Part shown: positions 28,822 to 38,866 of the stretch, piece by piece
How positions within the stretch are numbered: position 1 is the stretch's first letter
How the letters are laid out: every line of letters starts with the position of its first letter
Assembly (NCBI GenBank): GCA_013815385.1
Contig: JACDGL010000002.1
Coordinates: 248,001-312,000, forward strand
Source of the DNA: Taibaiella sp.
Lineage (GTDB): Bacteria > Bacteroidota > Bacteroidia > Chitinophagales > Chitinophagaceae
DNA: 64,000 nt
Reading direction: 5' to 3'
Translations under genes and position numbers: made by a program
The notes under the pieces: model-generated
Told to the model about the DNA's origin: nothing
Databases searched by the model: none
Seen by the model: only the letters and a program-made list of their open reading frames with translations

Positions 28822-30123
28822 TTAATGCTGTATTACCAGCTTCTGCGTCAGCTGACTGGCTGTACCTTGTATGCGAATCGTGTAATTGCCTGATGGCAGA
28901 TCTGATATCGGTAACTGGCGGGTAAGTGAGTTAGTAGCCGCCTGGCCCCATTGTTTTACCAGCCTGCCCTGCATATCATATACAGCTATGGTAAACGGCT
29001 GCGCTACACTCCACTTCAGGTCTATATTTACATAGCCGGCAGCGGGCACAGGGAATAAGTGTACATAATTGCCTGTAGCAATGGTATTTCCTGCATCTAA
29101 ATGATGAGATGTATCGCGGTAATAATATCTTGTTTGTACGTCCTGACCATTCAGCGGCATATAAGCTCCCCCATTCCATGAGTTGCTTGTATATGTCTTT
29201 GCATCCTTATTCGCATTATACGTCCAGGTATATAATTTGTGGTTTATAAACTTATTGGTAGGCATATCAAATGACTGGCTGTAGATGGTAGTGACATTAT
29301 TATCACTATTATAATTGATAGAGTCTCTTTGTGAGGGTAATATTATTCCCGGCCCACCGGTAGCTACTGAGTAGATGTTAAGTATATCTCGTCCCGCGCC
29401 ATCGTACCGGTACGTAGTAATGGCAGCAGGTAAATAATTCATAACCATGGGGTCATATGTAAAAAGCATAGTAACAGTATCCTGATTAAGACTATTAAAG
29501 GCATAAATAATGCTGTCGGTATTATTATACCTGCGCAATACATTATCCCATGTTTTTGTAATTAGCTGAGTAAGGTTATTGTGTGTGTCGTATGTATAGA
29601 TGCTGTAGGAGAAGCTATCCCAAAACGACCCGCTCCACTTCCAAGTTCGCTGGTTTACCAGGTTATTACTGGCGTCGAAGATATTTTTGTATTCGTAAGT
29701 ATTTTGAAACGTTCCAGATATAATAACTTGCTTTATTATATCAGTATCTCTATGTATGGGAGCATCATAAAAAAAATTATCTTTTGAGGCCAGCACCCAT
29801 GTAGCCGTAGTATCATTCCAGGTAAAGCCCCTATTTATAAATACTGTATCGTCGCTATTAAAAGACTTGAGATTTAATGTATAAGGTGTGTACCCGCCAT
29901 TATAAGTGTAAACAATGGCGGAATCGTACTGAAGAGAGGGCGTTTTCAGATTACCGCCTCTGGCACCCTGGTATACATACACGGTAGAATCAGTAGGTGT
30001 AAATACAGAAAGTGCGTACAATGTATTGGTAACGCCTACGAGATCATGAACAGATTGTGCTATCGCGGAGGGCGCAGTAACAATTGCCAATAATAAAAAT
30101 GCAAGTAGATTTTTCGACTTCAT
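28822..30123 (-). CDS. Secreted protein with T9SS C-terminal sorting domain
   Basis: A 433-residue exported protein: signal peptide (MKSKNLLAFLLLAIVTAPSAIAQ), then a strand-rich repeat-like body with many Tyr/Trp/Asn residues (NSLNQDTVTMLFTYDP, YRYDGAGRDILNIYS) reminiscent of YD-type repeats, and a C-terminal T9SS type A domain (LFPVPAAGYVNIDLKW, YDMQGRLVKQW, LPSGNYTIRIQG). Probably surface-attached or released. Ligand unknown. Confidence 0.85.
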   Translation of the reverse strand: MKSKNLLAFLLLAIVTAPSAIAQSVHDLVGVTNTLYALSVFTPTDSTVYVYQGARGGNLKTPSLQYDSAIVYTYNGGYTPYTLNLKSFNSDDTVFINRGFTWNDTTATWVLASKDNFFYDAPIHRDTDIIKQVIISGTFQNTYEYKNIFDASNNLVNQRTWKWSGSFWDSFSYSIYTYDTHNNLTQLITKTWDNVLRRYNNTDSIIYAFNSLNQDTVTMLFTYDPMVMNYLPAAITTYRYDGAGRDILNIYSVATGGPGIILPSQRDSINYNSDNNVTTIYSQSFDMPTNKFINHKLYTWTYNANKDAKTYTSNSWNGGAYMPLNGQDVQTRYYYRDTSHHLDAGNTIATGNYVHLFPVPAAGYVNIDLKWSVAQPFTIAVYDMQGRLVKQWGQAATNSLTRQLPISDLPSGNYTIRIQGTASQLTQKLVIQH

Positions 30124-30308
30124 AATAGAGCCAGGGTTTTTGGTGTGTAAATATTCTCTAAGTTACATCATAAATAGATAATCTGATAGAAACAGGCCGA
30201 TTACCTATTGATACATTAACTTTTTTACTTGATTATAACACTGGATTATAATACTTTTGACAAACTATATAATGTGAATAAATTATATAGATAGTATCGC
30301 AAATTTTA

Positions 30309-32474
30309 ATGAATACCCGCAACGTAGTACTAATAGGAATACTGGGAGGAATTATACTGCCCTGCATGCTGCTTATAAACAGGGTGATGCTATACATGCA
30401 CCCGGAAATGAGCGCAAACAGAGCAGACCTGTTCTATTGCATAGGTGTATTTATCATTATTGTATTAATAGCCGGTGCTGCTACTTACCTGCTGGGACGC
30501 AGGGACGGGAATAAAAATAAGCCACGGACGGCAGTGCTTGTAGAGCGCAACTATAAAAGCCTGATGGAAGACTCGGGCATGACGGCGGTAACCTTAGATA
30601 AAGATGGTATAATACGGTTTGTAAGTGAAAACATACTGCACCTGACATATATGCATGCGAGCGAGTTCACCGGGCTGCCTATACAGACTTGCGTACCTGA
30701 GGAATACCACGCTACACTAAACGAAATAATAAGCAACATAGGGCGGCGGCTAGAGTATGTAGATAAACTGGACCTACAGGTATATACCAAGCAGCATGAG
30801 CGCAAATGGGTATCGTGCAAGCTGTACCCACTGCGTACGCACCGCAATAAATCGCCTGAGGTAGTGATGATGCTGCTGGATATAACAGAAGAAAAAAAGC
30901 TGCAGGCGGAACTGCATGAGCTGGAAAAAGCCAAAGACGCACAAAGGCAGCTGATGCAAACGGTTATAGATTTTTCGCCGGCCATGGTGTATATAAAACA
31001 GCTGGACGGGAACTATATACTTACCAACAGCAAAATGAAACGACTGGTAAATGCCCGGCATGACCATGGACTGAAGGAGATACTGGAAGAAAAATATCCG
31101 GCAATAATTGAACAGGACCGCCAGCAGGAACAGATACTCCTGAAGACGAGAAGGATGGTGACCTATGAATCGGAATTTGTACATGAAAATGGAAAGGTTA
31201 CCAACTTCCTGGTACAGAAATATCCTATATTCAATAACGAGGGGAATATAGAAAGCATTTGCGGCTTTTCTACAGATATCACCCTCTTTAAGCAATCAGA
31301 ACACCTGATACTTGGCGCAAAGAACGAAGCCGAGCAGGCAAAGGAAGGACAAGAAATATTTATGGCCAATATGAGCCATGAAATAAGGACCCCCCTGAAT
31401 GGTATTATAGGTATGGGCAACCTGCTATCCGGTACCGAAATGAGCCCCGAACAAACAGAGTACCTGGATTCGATACAGATATCAGCAAAAAACCTGCTGG
31501 CAATCATTAACGACATTCTGGATTTCTCAAAAATAAAATCCGGTAAGTTTAAACTGGACGAGGCTGATTTTAACCCAAGGGACGTGATCCGTAAATCGAT
31601 GTACCCGTTACTGCTTCGTGCAAAGGAAAAGGGTGTGGCCCTGAAATTCTTTATAGACACCGATGTGCCGGAAACACTGCATGGCGATCAATTACGTTTT
31701 TTACAAATGATCATCAACCTGGTGGGCAATGCAATTAAATTTACACCCAAAGGTTCTATAGAAGTAAAGGCACATCCCATAGCCAGAGACGAGCAAAAAG
31801 TAACGCTCTGCATAGAAGTGAAAGATACCGGGATAGGCATACCGGAAGATAAATTGCTAAACGTGTTTGAAAACTACGAACAAAGCGACAGCAATATAGC
31901 CCGTAACTATGGTGGTACCGGCCTGGGTCTTGCAATAGTAAAGCAACTGGCGGAAGTGCAGGGCGGAAGCATATCTGTAAAAAGCAAGCTGGGTAAGGGT
32001 TCGACCTTTACACTGGAAATACCTTACAAAATAGGCCAATCAAACCCAGATGAATTAATTGCGGATAAAGACACTAGCGGGCAGCAACCCCTTAGTGATA
32101 TACGCATACTGGTAGCGGAGGACAATACCATTAACCAGAGGATAGTGCAACAAACCCTTAGCAAGCAGGGAGCTACTGTAGATGTGGCCATAAACGGCGA
32201 AGCAGCTGTAGAAAAATTGCATGGTAATAAATATGATCTGATACTGATGGACCTGCAAATGCCGATAATGAATGGCTACGAGGCCACACTGCATATACGA
32301 GATGTAATGAAAATAGATACGCCCATAATGGCTATGACTGCTAATGCCCTAAAGGAAGAAGTGATGAAATGCTATGAAGCCGGCATGAACGACTACATAA
32401 GCAAGCCCTTTGAACCCTCTGATTTGCGTGATAAAATACTGCGGCTGGTACAGGAATATAAAGCGGCAGTATAA
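30309..32474 (+). CDS. Hybrid sensor histidine kinase / response regulator
   Basis: A 721-residue membrane kinase. Two hydrophobic segments (about 5-28 and 40-63), two PAS-type domains (about 75-200 and 215-340), HisKA with MANMSHEIRTPLNG (His357), a HATPase domain with NAIKFTPKG and GIGIPEDKLLNVFENYEQ, and a C-terminal receiver LILMDLQMPIMNGYEA with phospho-acceptor Asp648. No DNA-binding output in the protein and no separate regulator next door, so phosphate probably goes to a phosphotransfer protein elsewhere. Monocistronic by context. Confidence 0.95.
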   Translation: MNTRNVVLIGILGGIILPCMLLINRVMLYMHPEMSANRADLFYCIGVFIIIVLIAGAATYLLGRRDGNKNKPRTAVLVERNYKSLMEDSGMTAVTLDKDGIIRFVSENILHLTYMHASEFTGLPIQTCVPEEYHATLNEIISNIGRRLEYVDKLDLQVYTKQHERKWVSCKLYPLRTHRNKSPEVVMMLLDITEEKKLQAELHELEKAKDAQRQLMQTVIDFSPAMVYIKQLDGNYILTNSKMKRLVNARHDHGLKEILEEKYPAIIEQDRQQEQILLKTRRMVTYESEFVHENGKVTNFLVQKYPIFNNEGNIESICGFSTDITLFKQSEHLILGAKNEAEQAKEGQEIFMANMSHEIRTPLNGIIGMGNLLSGTEMSPEQTEYLDSIQISAKNLLAIINDILDFSKIKSGKFKLDEADFNPRDVIRKSMYPLLLRAKEKGVALKFFIDTDVPETLHGDQLRFLQMIINLVGNAIKFTPKGSIEVKAHPIARDEQKVTLCIEVKDTGIGIPEDKLLNVFENYEQSDSNIARNYGGTGLGLAIVKQLAEVQGGSISVKSKLGKGSTFTLEIPYKIGQSNPDELIADKDTSGQQPLSDIRILVAEDNTINQRIVQQTLSKQGATVDVAINGEAAVEKLHGNKYDLILMDLQMPIMNGYEATLHIRDVMKIDTPIMAMTANALKEEVMKCYEAGMNDYISKPFEPSDLRDKILRLVQEYKAAV

Positions 32475-32544
32475 ACAAAAATAATGGTGAGGGTTGGATA
32501 TAAAAAAAATTATTGTTATTTTTCGCCCTTAACAGTTACATAAT

Positions 32545-33267
32545 ATGAAAAAAGCCTTATTATTTGCTTCGCTATTTTTTATAGCCTTATCCTCGTGCAC
32601 AAAAGATAGCAATGAATCGAACGCACCTACTACCTACCGTGTAGATAATATTACTAACCTGGTAATTGGCTATAAGCCTACCTCCACCACTTCCTTAAAC
32701 CTGAACGTTGCGTATGTAGGCCCAATACAGGAAACAGTTACCATATCCTTATCAGGATTACCAACAGGAATACGCCTGGATAGTAATTCTATAACCACTG
32801 GCATACCCACCTTTACCAGCCAACTATTTCTGGTTAACGATAGCTTCAACACTACTCCAGGAAATTATAAGATAACTCTTAACTGCACCGGCTCACAGAC
32901 CGGGATAAAAAGCTATACCTTCATGCTAAAAGTACTTGCAGCACCTCCTATTCCACCCTGTGTCTCTACCGTTATCGGTGCATGGACCAATGCCGTTAAC
33001 TGTGCAGGCTCACCATTTGCTGATAACATAATTGTAGATCCATCCGGAGTTCCCAACCGTATCGTATTCAGGAATTTTGATGGTACCGGCAATTCCGTTT
33101 ATGCTGATCTGGACTGCACCAATAGTATTATGACCATACCTGCCCAAACAGTAGGTGGACATGCTTATAACGGCGGCGGCAATTTTAGTGCAACTACTAT
33201 AGTAATAGGTTTTTCTGATTCGTCAGCCGCAGGTTTTAATACCTGTTTTGATAACCTGGCGAGATAA
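32545..33267 (+). CDS. Hypothetical lipoprotein
   Basis: A 240-residue protein with lipoprotein signal (lipobox LSSC, Cys18). The middle looks like an Ig-like beta sandwich (QETVTISLSGLPTGI, YKITLNCTGSQTG); the C-terminal part (CVSTVIGAWTNAVNCAG...) is Gly/Asn-rich with four cysteines. No family recognised. Likely outer-membrane attached. Confidence 0.7.
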   Translation: MKKALLFASLFFIALSSCTKDSNESNAPTTYRVDNITNLVIGYKPTSTTSLNLNVAYVGPIQETVTISLSGLPTGIRLDSNSITTGIPTFTSQLFLVNDSFNTTPGNYKITLNCTGSQTGIKSYTFMLKVLAAPPIPPCVSTVIGAWTNAVNCAGSPFADNIIVDPSGVPNRIVFRNFDGTGNSVYADLDCTNSIMTIPAQTVGGHAYNGGGNFSATTIVIGFSDSSAAGFNTCFDNLAR

Positions 33268-33292
33268 TCTTTTTTTGGAATAAATAATTACA

Positions 33293-33315
33293 AACGGCCG
33301 CTGATAGCGGCCGTT
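33293..33315 (+). terminator. Rho-independent terminator
   Basis: 10-bp perfect stem AACGGCCGCT / AGCGGCCGTT, loop GAT, followed by CCTGTTTTTT. It lies 25 bp after the lipoprotein stop codon. Confidence 0.9.
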
Positions 33316-33383
33316 CCTGTTTTTTAGCTATGCCTGTGATATATTATAAAAATTAGCTAACTTCAATATACATCTTTACCTAT

Positions 33384-35681
33384 ATGAAACCTTCCTCAAC
33401 CCTTATCATTGCCACAGCAATCACCGCCTCTTTTATTACTGCAAATGCGCAAACACAAGGGCAAGTATACAGACGAGATACCAGCATTAAGGTATACGAT
33501 GGCGGTATGCATGAAAAAATGATGGCCTGGTGTGGCGGATTTGACAGCCCGCAGTTTGCAATGGGGGACCTGAATAAAGACGGGAAGAATGACATGGTGA
33601 TCTATGAGCGTTATAAAGGTATAAGGACCTTCCTGAATATGGGCGTGGCAGGAAATCCAAAATATGTATATGCGCCACAATACGAATTGAATTTTCCAGC
33701 TATAGATGGGTTTATGACACTGGTAGACTATAACCATGATGGCATACCTGACCTGGTAAGCGGTGGGGGCAATTTTTTTATCTGGAAGGGCTTTTATAAT
33801 AGCGCCAACCAATTATCATTTACTTTTTATAAGGGCCTTGAATACAATAATGACTCCTTTAGCTCAGGCAGTAACAATGCTTATGTGTCACCCACAGACA
33901 TACCTGCCGTAGTGGACGTAGATAATGATGGCGATCTTGATTTTATAGCATTTAATAGCCTGGGGGGCAATTTTGTGTATTGGTATAAAAATGTACAGGT
34001 AGAGGATACCTTACCAAGTGATTCCATACGGATAAAGCTCAGAGACCAGTGCTGGGGGAAATTTTACCAAACCGCAAGGCTATATCACCAATTGAATTGG
34101 AATTGCAGTAATGCGAATCTGGGCCTGAACGCACGGGAGATGCGGAAGACCCACTCGGGAAATGCCATATGCCTGATAGATATGGATGGGGATGGGGACT
34201 ATGATTACCTGGATGGGAGTGTAGGATACGATAATGTTGCCTACCTGGAAAATGGCAGGATCCCTTATGGCGTGCATGACCACGACAGCATGGTGTACCA
34301 GGATACTACGTGGCTGAAGACAGGGAAAATAATAACCCTGCCTATATGGCCTGCACTTTTTAATGTAAATATAGACGGAGACGGCAAAAAGGACCTAATG
34401 ATTGCTCCTAACAGCGCCGCGGAAAACTATAAATGCACCATATATATGAAGAATACGGGCACTGCCAGTGTACCCGTATTCACTTATCAGAACGATACCT
34501 TCTTTACATCACAAACTATTGATGTGGGAACCAACGCCTACCCCTTTTTCTTTGATTATAATAAAGACGGAAAGCCGGACTTATTTATTGGCTCCAGGGG
34601 ATATTATACCAGTGGGGGTACCTATAAAGCACAGATAGCTTATTACCTGAATACCAGCGTACCGGGGGCACCGTCGTTTACACTGCAAACAAGCGACTTT
34701 ATGGGGCTGAGTGCGCACAACTACGCGGGTGCGGCACCGGCTATTGGTGATATAGATAACGACGGGAAGGCAGATCTGGTAATAGGCCATTATGATGGCA
34801 CCATGTCTTACTTCACCAATATAGCGGGCTCTGACAGTGTGCAACCGCAGTGGCAACTGGTGCAGGCCACACTAAAAGACGCTGCCGGCCATACTGTTTA
34901 TACAGCCGGCAGTGCCACACCATTTATCTACGACCTTGACAAGGATGGCAAACCTGACCTGCTGAGCGGGAGCTTTAGCGGGTATGTGTATTATTACCAG
35001 AACACCGCAACAACGCCCGGGAACATCAGCCTGAAGTATATTACGAACAAAGTAGGCAATGCGCGGGCAGATAATGATATATATGGGCCAGGCACCAGCA
35101 CTGTTTTCATTGGCAAAATAGACAACTCCAATGTTGACTATATGATGCTGGGCAGCTCATCGGGTATGCTATACCGCTATGATGGCTTTCAGAGTGGCAA
35201 CACTACAGTACCCTATACACGCTTAGACAGCAATTATTCCTATATAGATACAGCGTATGCCCTATTGAACCGGCATGGCAATTATTATGGTCTGCAGTCT
35301 GCGCCTGCTATAGCAGATGTAGATGGTGATGGCAAATATGAAATGGTGGTAGGGTTAACATATGGGGGGCTGATGCTGTACAAGCAGGATACAAATGTAT
35401 ATGTATCGGCGTGCAGCTGCACGCCTGTAAGCAGTGATGCCCATGTATATCCTAATCCCGCAACCAATACGCTGAATATAGAATGGACTGCATCCTTTGG
35501 CACAGATGCGGTGCATATAAGCCTTATATCAGTAACCGGGCAAAGGGTCCTAGAAAAAACAGTGAGCGCCCAAATGCTGCATGCACAATTAAATACTATG
35601 GGGCTGAATGCAGGTGTGTATTACTGCATCATACAATCAGGGAGTGGCAGGAAAGCTGTACCCGTGACCATACTTAGATAA
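33384..35681 (+). CDS. FG-GAP/VCBS-repeat protein with T9SS sorting domain
   Basis: A 765-residue exported surface protein. After the signal peptide come about nine calcium-loop repeats of the D-x-D-x-D-G type (DLNKDGKNDMVIY, DYNHDGIPDLVSG, DVDNDGDLDFIAF, DMDGDGDYDYLDG, NIDGDGKKDLMIA, DYNKDGKPDLFIG, DIDNDGKADLVIG, DLDKDGKPDLLSG, DVDGDGKYEMVVG), as in integrin-like beta-propellers. The C-terminus is a T9SS domain (VYPNPATNTLNIEW, LNAGVYYCII). Likely calcium-stabilised adhesin or scaffold. Convergent with the next gene, 15 bp between. Confidence 0.9.
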   Translation: MKPSSTLIIATAITASFITANAQTQGQVYRRDTSIKVYDGGMHEKMMAWCGGFDSPQFAMGDLNKDGKNDMVIYERYKGIRTFLNMGVAGNPKYVYAPQYELNFPAIDGFMTLVDYNHDGIPDLVSGGGNFFIWKGFYNSANQLSFTFYKGLEYNNDSFSSGSNNAYVSPTDIPAVVDVDNDGDLDFIAFNSLGGNFVYWYKNVQVEDTLPSDSIRIKLRDQCWGKFYQTARLYHQLNWNCSNANLGLNAREMRKTHSGNAICLIDMDGDGDYDYLDGSVGYDNVAYLENGRIPYGVHDHDSMVYQDTTWLKTGKIITLPIWPALFNVNIDGDGKKDLMIAPNSAAENYKCTIYMKNTGTASVPVFTYQNDTFFTSQTIDVGTNAYPFFFDYNKDGKPDLFIGSRGYYTSGGTYKAQIAYYLNTSVPGAPSFTLQTSDFMGLSAHNYAGAAPAIGDIDNDGKADLVIGHYDGTMSYFTNIAGSDSVQPQWQLVQATLKDAAGHTVYTAGSATPFIYDLDKDGKPDLLSGSFSGYVYYYQNTATTPGNISLKYITNKVGNARADNDIYGPGTSTVFIGKIDNSNVDYMMLGSSSGMLYRYDGFQSGNTTVPYTRLDSNYSYIDTAYALLNRHGNYYGLQSAPAIADVDGDGKYEMVVGLTYGGLMLYKQDTNVYVSACSCTPVSSDAHVYPNPATNTLNIEWTASFGTDAVHISLISVTGQRVLEKTVSAQMLHAQLNTMGLNAGVYYCIIQSGSGRKAVPVTILR

Positions 35682-35696
35682 TAATATTATTGTTAT

Positions 35697-37334
35697 TTAT
35701 ATTTTAATAAACTGCCTATATTGCCTTTTAAAATTTTTATCTATTACGGAAAGATAATATATACCCGGTAGTAATAAACTTATATCTATTACGTTATTAC
35801 TATCACTTACTAACTTATTTATAAGCAACTTACCATTCACATCAGTTACGTTCAGTATTTTGTTACCTGCTGTTACAAATTTCACAGATATAATATCGTG
35901 AGCCGGATTAGGATAAATTGTGAAAAGGCTATTATTAGTTTCTAAATTTGTTGTTCCCAATACAGGATTATAAAGGCGACTTATAAATACATTTGAATAC
36001 ATATACGCAGGGGTAAACAGAGATAATCCTCCAAATTTTAAAGTATCCGTAAATGATCCCGAGATAGCAATGTTACCCCCGTTTTTATCAACTGATAATG
36101 CAGTAACAGCACTGAAATAAAGGCTTGAAGGATTTATTATCCATATAGCATTCCCAGTAAGTTTATCAAATTTTCCTATAAATGACCCGCCAGAATCACT
36201 TTTAGGAACAACTATACCCCCTACGTTTGCAGATAAATTATGTGTTACAGAAAGATATGGATAGCCATTAGCGTCAATGTCCAATGCATCTGCATCTTCC
36301 CCATCGGCAAATACATAATCATAATACCATAATCTGGTACCCGTAGTATTGTATCCCGAGAAAAAATATTTAGTTGTAGGAAATCCTGCTACCATAGCGC
36401 CATCCAAATAACCACTGGCAAAAACGTAACCCTTTTTATCTGCTACTACATGCCATGTATTGTCATAAGCATAATCGCTAGGGCTTCCTATAGCATTTGC
36501 CCATAACATATTACCAGCCGTATCCAATTTGGCTACCCAGCCATTCTTTATATTAGTCAAAGGGGTACCAAGTACCGTAGAGCCCCATACAAATCTGCTT
36601 GCAAAAAACCCACCTGTATAAATGTTCCCATTTTCATCACTTGCAATTGTACTACCGGAACATGTACATGTATCCGGGCGTTTAAGCCATTTTATATTAC
36701 CATCGCTCCCATATTTAGCAATAAACACACTTACATTACTAGCCACAGGCAATGTTATACTTTTCCCAGATAGGACGAGTGTATCATCGAAATAACCTGT
36801 AAGAAGTATGTTACTGTTAATATCAAGCGTAAGACCGGTAATATCTATATTATAAGCAGGCCCAGAAGTATTACTACTAGTATGCCATATTACCGAACCA
36901 CCTGATGTATATTTAATAAGAAAAATACATGCTGTTTTAGTAGGATTAGCAATGTAATCTGTAGCATTAATATAAAGGGTATCAGCAATAGACGTTCCTG
37001 CTACATAAATATTATCATCCTTATCGACACTTATTGATTTTATGAAGGCTGCTTTATTAGATATCTTCAGATCATTTATCCACACCAGTCTTCCTGAAGA
37101 ATCATATTTCATCAAATAAAGGTCCGGTATTAAACCATGGTGAGTAAGAAAAGTTGAACCAATATGGATATTATCTGTAGTAGTTATTGTGTGTAGGATA
37201 TTATGATGATTATCTGTAGCTATAGGCGAAGGGGAATATATTGTTTGTGTTGTATCTAATATTGTTTTAGCCCATTGAAGAGACTGGGACATTGCTGACA
37301 TGGAAAGGAAAAGGAAACAAGAAACAAGAAACAA
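35697..37334 (-). CDS. T9SS surface protein with SBBP-like repeats; start region holds a phase-variable repeat
   Basis: Secreted beta-propeller-like protein with repeats such as DIDANGYPYLSVTHN and GNIKWLKRPDTC, and a C-terminal T9SS domain (FTIYPNPAHDIISVKF, LLPGIYYLSVIDK). In this sequence the frame opens only with a TTG at 37334. The natural start, ATG 37347 (or 37362), lies just before four GAAACAA repeats and is out of frame by one base; translation from it would stop after ~26 codons. Deleting one repeat gives MKLFLVSCFLFLSMSAMSQ, a textbook signal peptide. I therefore read this allele as OFF, or expressed weakly from TTG. The gene is more AT-rich than its neighbours. Confidence 0.82.
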   Translation of the reverse strand: MFLVSCFLFLSMSAMSQSLQWAKTILDTTQTIYSPSPIATDNHHNILHTITTTDNIHIGSTFLTHHGLIPDLYLMKYDSSGRLVWINDLKISNKAAFIKSISVDKDDNIYVAGTSIADTLYINATDYIANPTKTACIFLIKYTSGGSVIWHTSSNTSGPAYNIDITGLTLDINSNILLTGYFDDTLVLSGKSITLPVASNVSVFIAKYGSDGNIKWLKRPDTCTCSGSTIASDENGNIYTGGFFASRFVWGSTVLGTPLTNIKNGWVAKLDTAGNMLWANAIGSPSDYAYDNTWHVVADKKGYVFASGYLDGAMVAGFPTTKYFFSGYNTTGTRLWYYDYVFADGEDADALDIDANGYPYLSVTHNLSANVGGIVVPKSDSGGSFIGKFDKLTGNAIWIINPSSLYFSAVTALSVDKNGGNIAISGSFTDTLKFGGLSLFTPAYMYSNVFISRLYNPVLGTTNLETNNSLFTIYPNPAHDIISVKFVTAGNKILNVTDVNGKLLINKLVSDSNNVIDISLLLPGIYYLSVIDKNFKRQYRQFIKI

Positions 37335-37341
37335 GAAACAA
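37314..37341. repeat. Heptanucleotide tandem repeat (GAAACAA)x4 in start region
   Basis: Four perfect GAAACAA units at 37314-37320, 37321-37327, 37328-37334 and 37335-37341 (TTGTTTC on the coding strand). They encode the signal-peptide core. Because the unit is 7 bp, each gain or loss changes the reading frame. Confidence 0.93.
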
Positions 37342-37415
37342 TTTCATAGAAAATAATTTCATAAATGGCAATTTGAGTGCTAATATAAATATAGTATTAC
37401 CAATTATAAAAGAGT

Positions 37416-38081
37416 CTATTTAGCCTCTTCCTGGTGCTTAAGGACCTTTGCTTCTACATAGAAGATGATCTCTTCAGCTATATTCTTAGACTGGTCGCCC
37501 ACACGCTCCAGCTTACGGATAATGGATAGTATATAAAGCGCCTCTCCTATTACGTTCATATCCTGCTTCACCAAAGCAGCTATGTTTGCATTGGCGTCCC
37601 TGTTAATATTGTCCAGTACCTCATCGCGCTTGAAGATGCTGCGCGCAAGGTTGGTATCTTCATTCTCGAAAGCTACCCGTGTATCCATTAGTATGTTCAC
37701 GGCATCCTGGTACATACGGAGCACCTGTGTTGTTTCCAGAAGAATGGTATCAAAGTTGGCAGCTGATTCTATTACATATTTTGCTATCCCCTCGGCTATA
37801 TCGCCGATACGCTCCAGGTTGTTATTGATCTTAAGGACAGCGAGCAGGAAACGGAGATCTACAGCTACGGGGCAATAGAGCGCGAATATATTTTCGCAAT
37901 CGCGGTCTATCTTCAGCTCATAGGCATTCACCCGCTTCTCTTTCATTATTACCTCGCGCGCCAGGTCTTTATCGTAGAGCAGCATTGATTGTTTGGCCTT
38001 GTTAAGCTGGCTCTGGACGAGTATCCACATGTTTACAACCTCTGTCTTAAGGGCTGCAATTTCATTTTCCAACTGTGTCAT
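37416..38081 (-). CDS. phoU: Phosphate signalling complex protein PhoU
   Basis: Regulator linking the Pst transporter to phosphate signalling. 221 residues, two three-helix PhoU repeats each with the metal-binding E-R-x-G-D pattern: NLERIGDIAEGIA and KLERVGDQSKNIAEEI. Last gene of the leftward pst operon, 26 bp after pstB. No phoB/phoR pair is in the window. Confidence 0.94.
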   Translation of the reverse strand: MTQLENEIAALKTEVVNMWILVQSQLNKAKQSMLLYDKDLAREVIMKEKRVNAYELKIDRDCENIFALYCPVAVDLRFLLAVLKINNNLERIGDIAEGIAKYVIESAANFDTILLETTQVLRMYQDAVNILMDTRVAFENEDTNLARSIFKRDEVLDNINRDANANIAALVKQDMNVIGEALYILSIIRKLERVGDQSKNIAEEIIFYVEAKVLKHQEEAK

Positions 38082-38107
38082 AGTGGTAAATTAATTAAAA
38101 TAAGCCG

Positions 38108-38866
38108 TTAACTGAAACGGCCTGTTATATAATTCTGTGTGCGTGTATCCTTAGGATTAGTAAACATCTTCTTGGTATCATCATACTCCACCAGCTCGCC
38201 CAGGTAAAAGAACGCAGTGCGGTCGCTGACGCGGGCCGCCTGCTGCATATTGTGTGTAACAATAATAAGCGTGTAGTTCTTTTTAAGATCGTGCAGCAAA
38301 GCTTCAATGCTGGAGGTAGATATAGGATCGAGGGCAGAAGTGGGCTCATCGAGCAGCAATACTTCCGGTTCCATAGCTATGGCACGTGCTATGCAGAGGC
38401 GCTGCTGTTGACCACCGGATAAGAAATTGCCTTTTTTATGCAGCGCATCCTTCACCTCGTTCCAAAGTGCTGACTTAGTGAGGGAGTGCTCTACTATGCG
38501 GTCTTTCTCCTCCTTTGGCAGCTTTATTCCATTCAGCTTGTAGCCTGCAATAACATTGTCGTATATGCTAAGGTTAGGAAAAGGGTTGGGCCGCTGGAAC
38601 ACCATACCTATCTTAAGCCTTACAAAGATGGGGTGCATATCATACACATTCTCATTGTGCAGCATTATAGTGCCATTTGCTGTAGCGCCGGGTATCAGCT
38701 CGTGCATCCGGTTTATGCAACGCAGGAAAGTGGTCTTACCGCAGCCGGAAGGACCCATTACGGCAACTACATTGTTTTGCGGTATATCTATGTTTACATC
38801 CTTCACCACATGGTTAGTGCCGAAATAGGCATTAAACCCTTTAGTGCTTACAATTGTACTTTCCAT
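38108..38866 (-). CDS. pstB: Phosphate ABC transporter ATPase PstB
   Basis: ATPase of the high-affinity phosphate importer. 252 residues with Walker [12 protein letters not shown], signature LSGGQQQRL, Walker [14 protein letters not shown] and the switch His in [11 protein letters not shown]-terminal [11 protein letters not shown] is typical of PstB. The start overlaps the end of pstA by 19 bp. Confidence 0.97.
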   Translation of the reverse strand: MESTIVSTKGFNAYFGTNHVVKDVNIDIPQNNVVAVMGPSGCGKTTFLRCINRMHELIPGATANGTIMLHNENVYDMHPIFVRLKIGMVFQRPNPFPNLSIYDNVIAGYKLNGIKLPKEEKDRIVEHSLTKSALWNEVKDALHKKGNFLSGGQQQRLCIARAIAMEPEVLLLDEPTSALDPISTSSIEALLHDLKKNYTLIIVTHNMQQAARVSDRTAFFYLGELVEYDDTKKMFTNPKDTRTQNYITGRFS

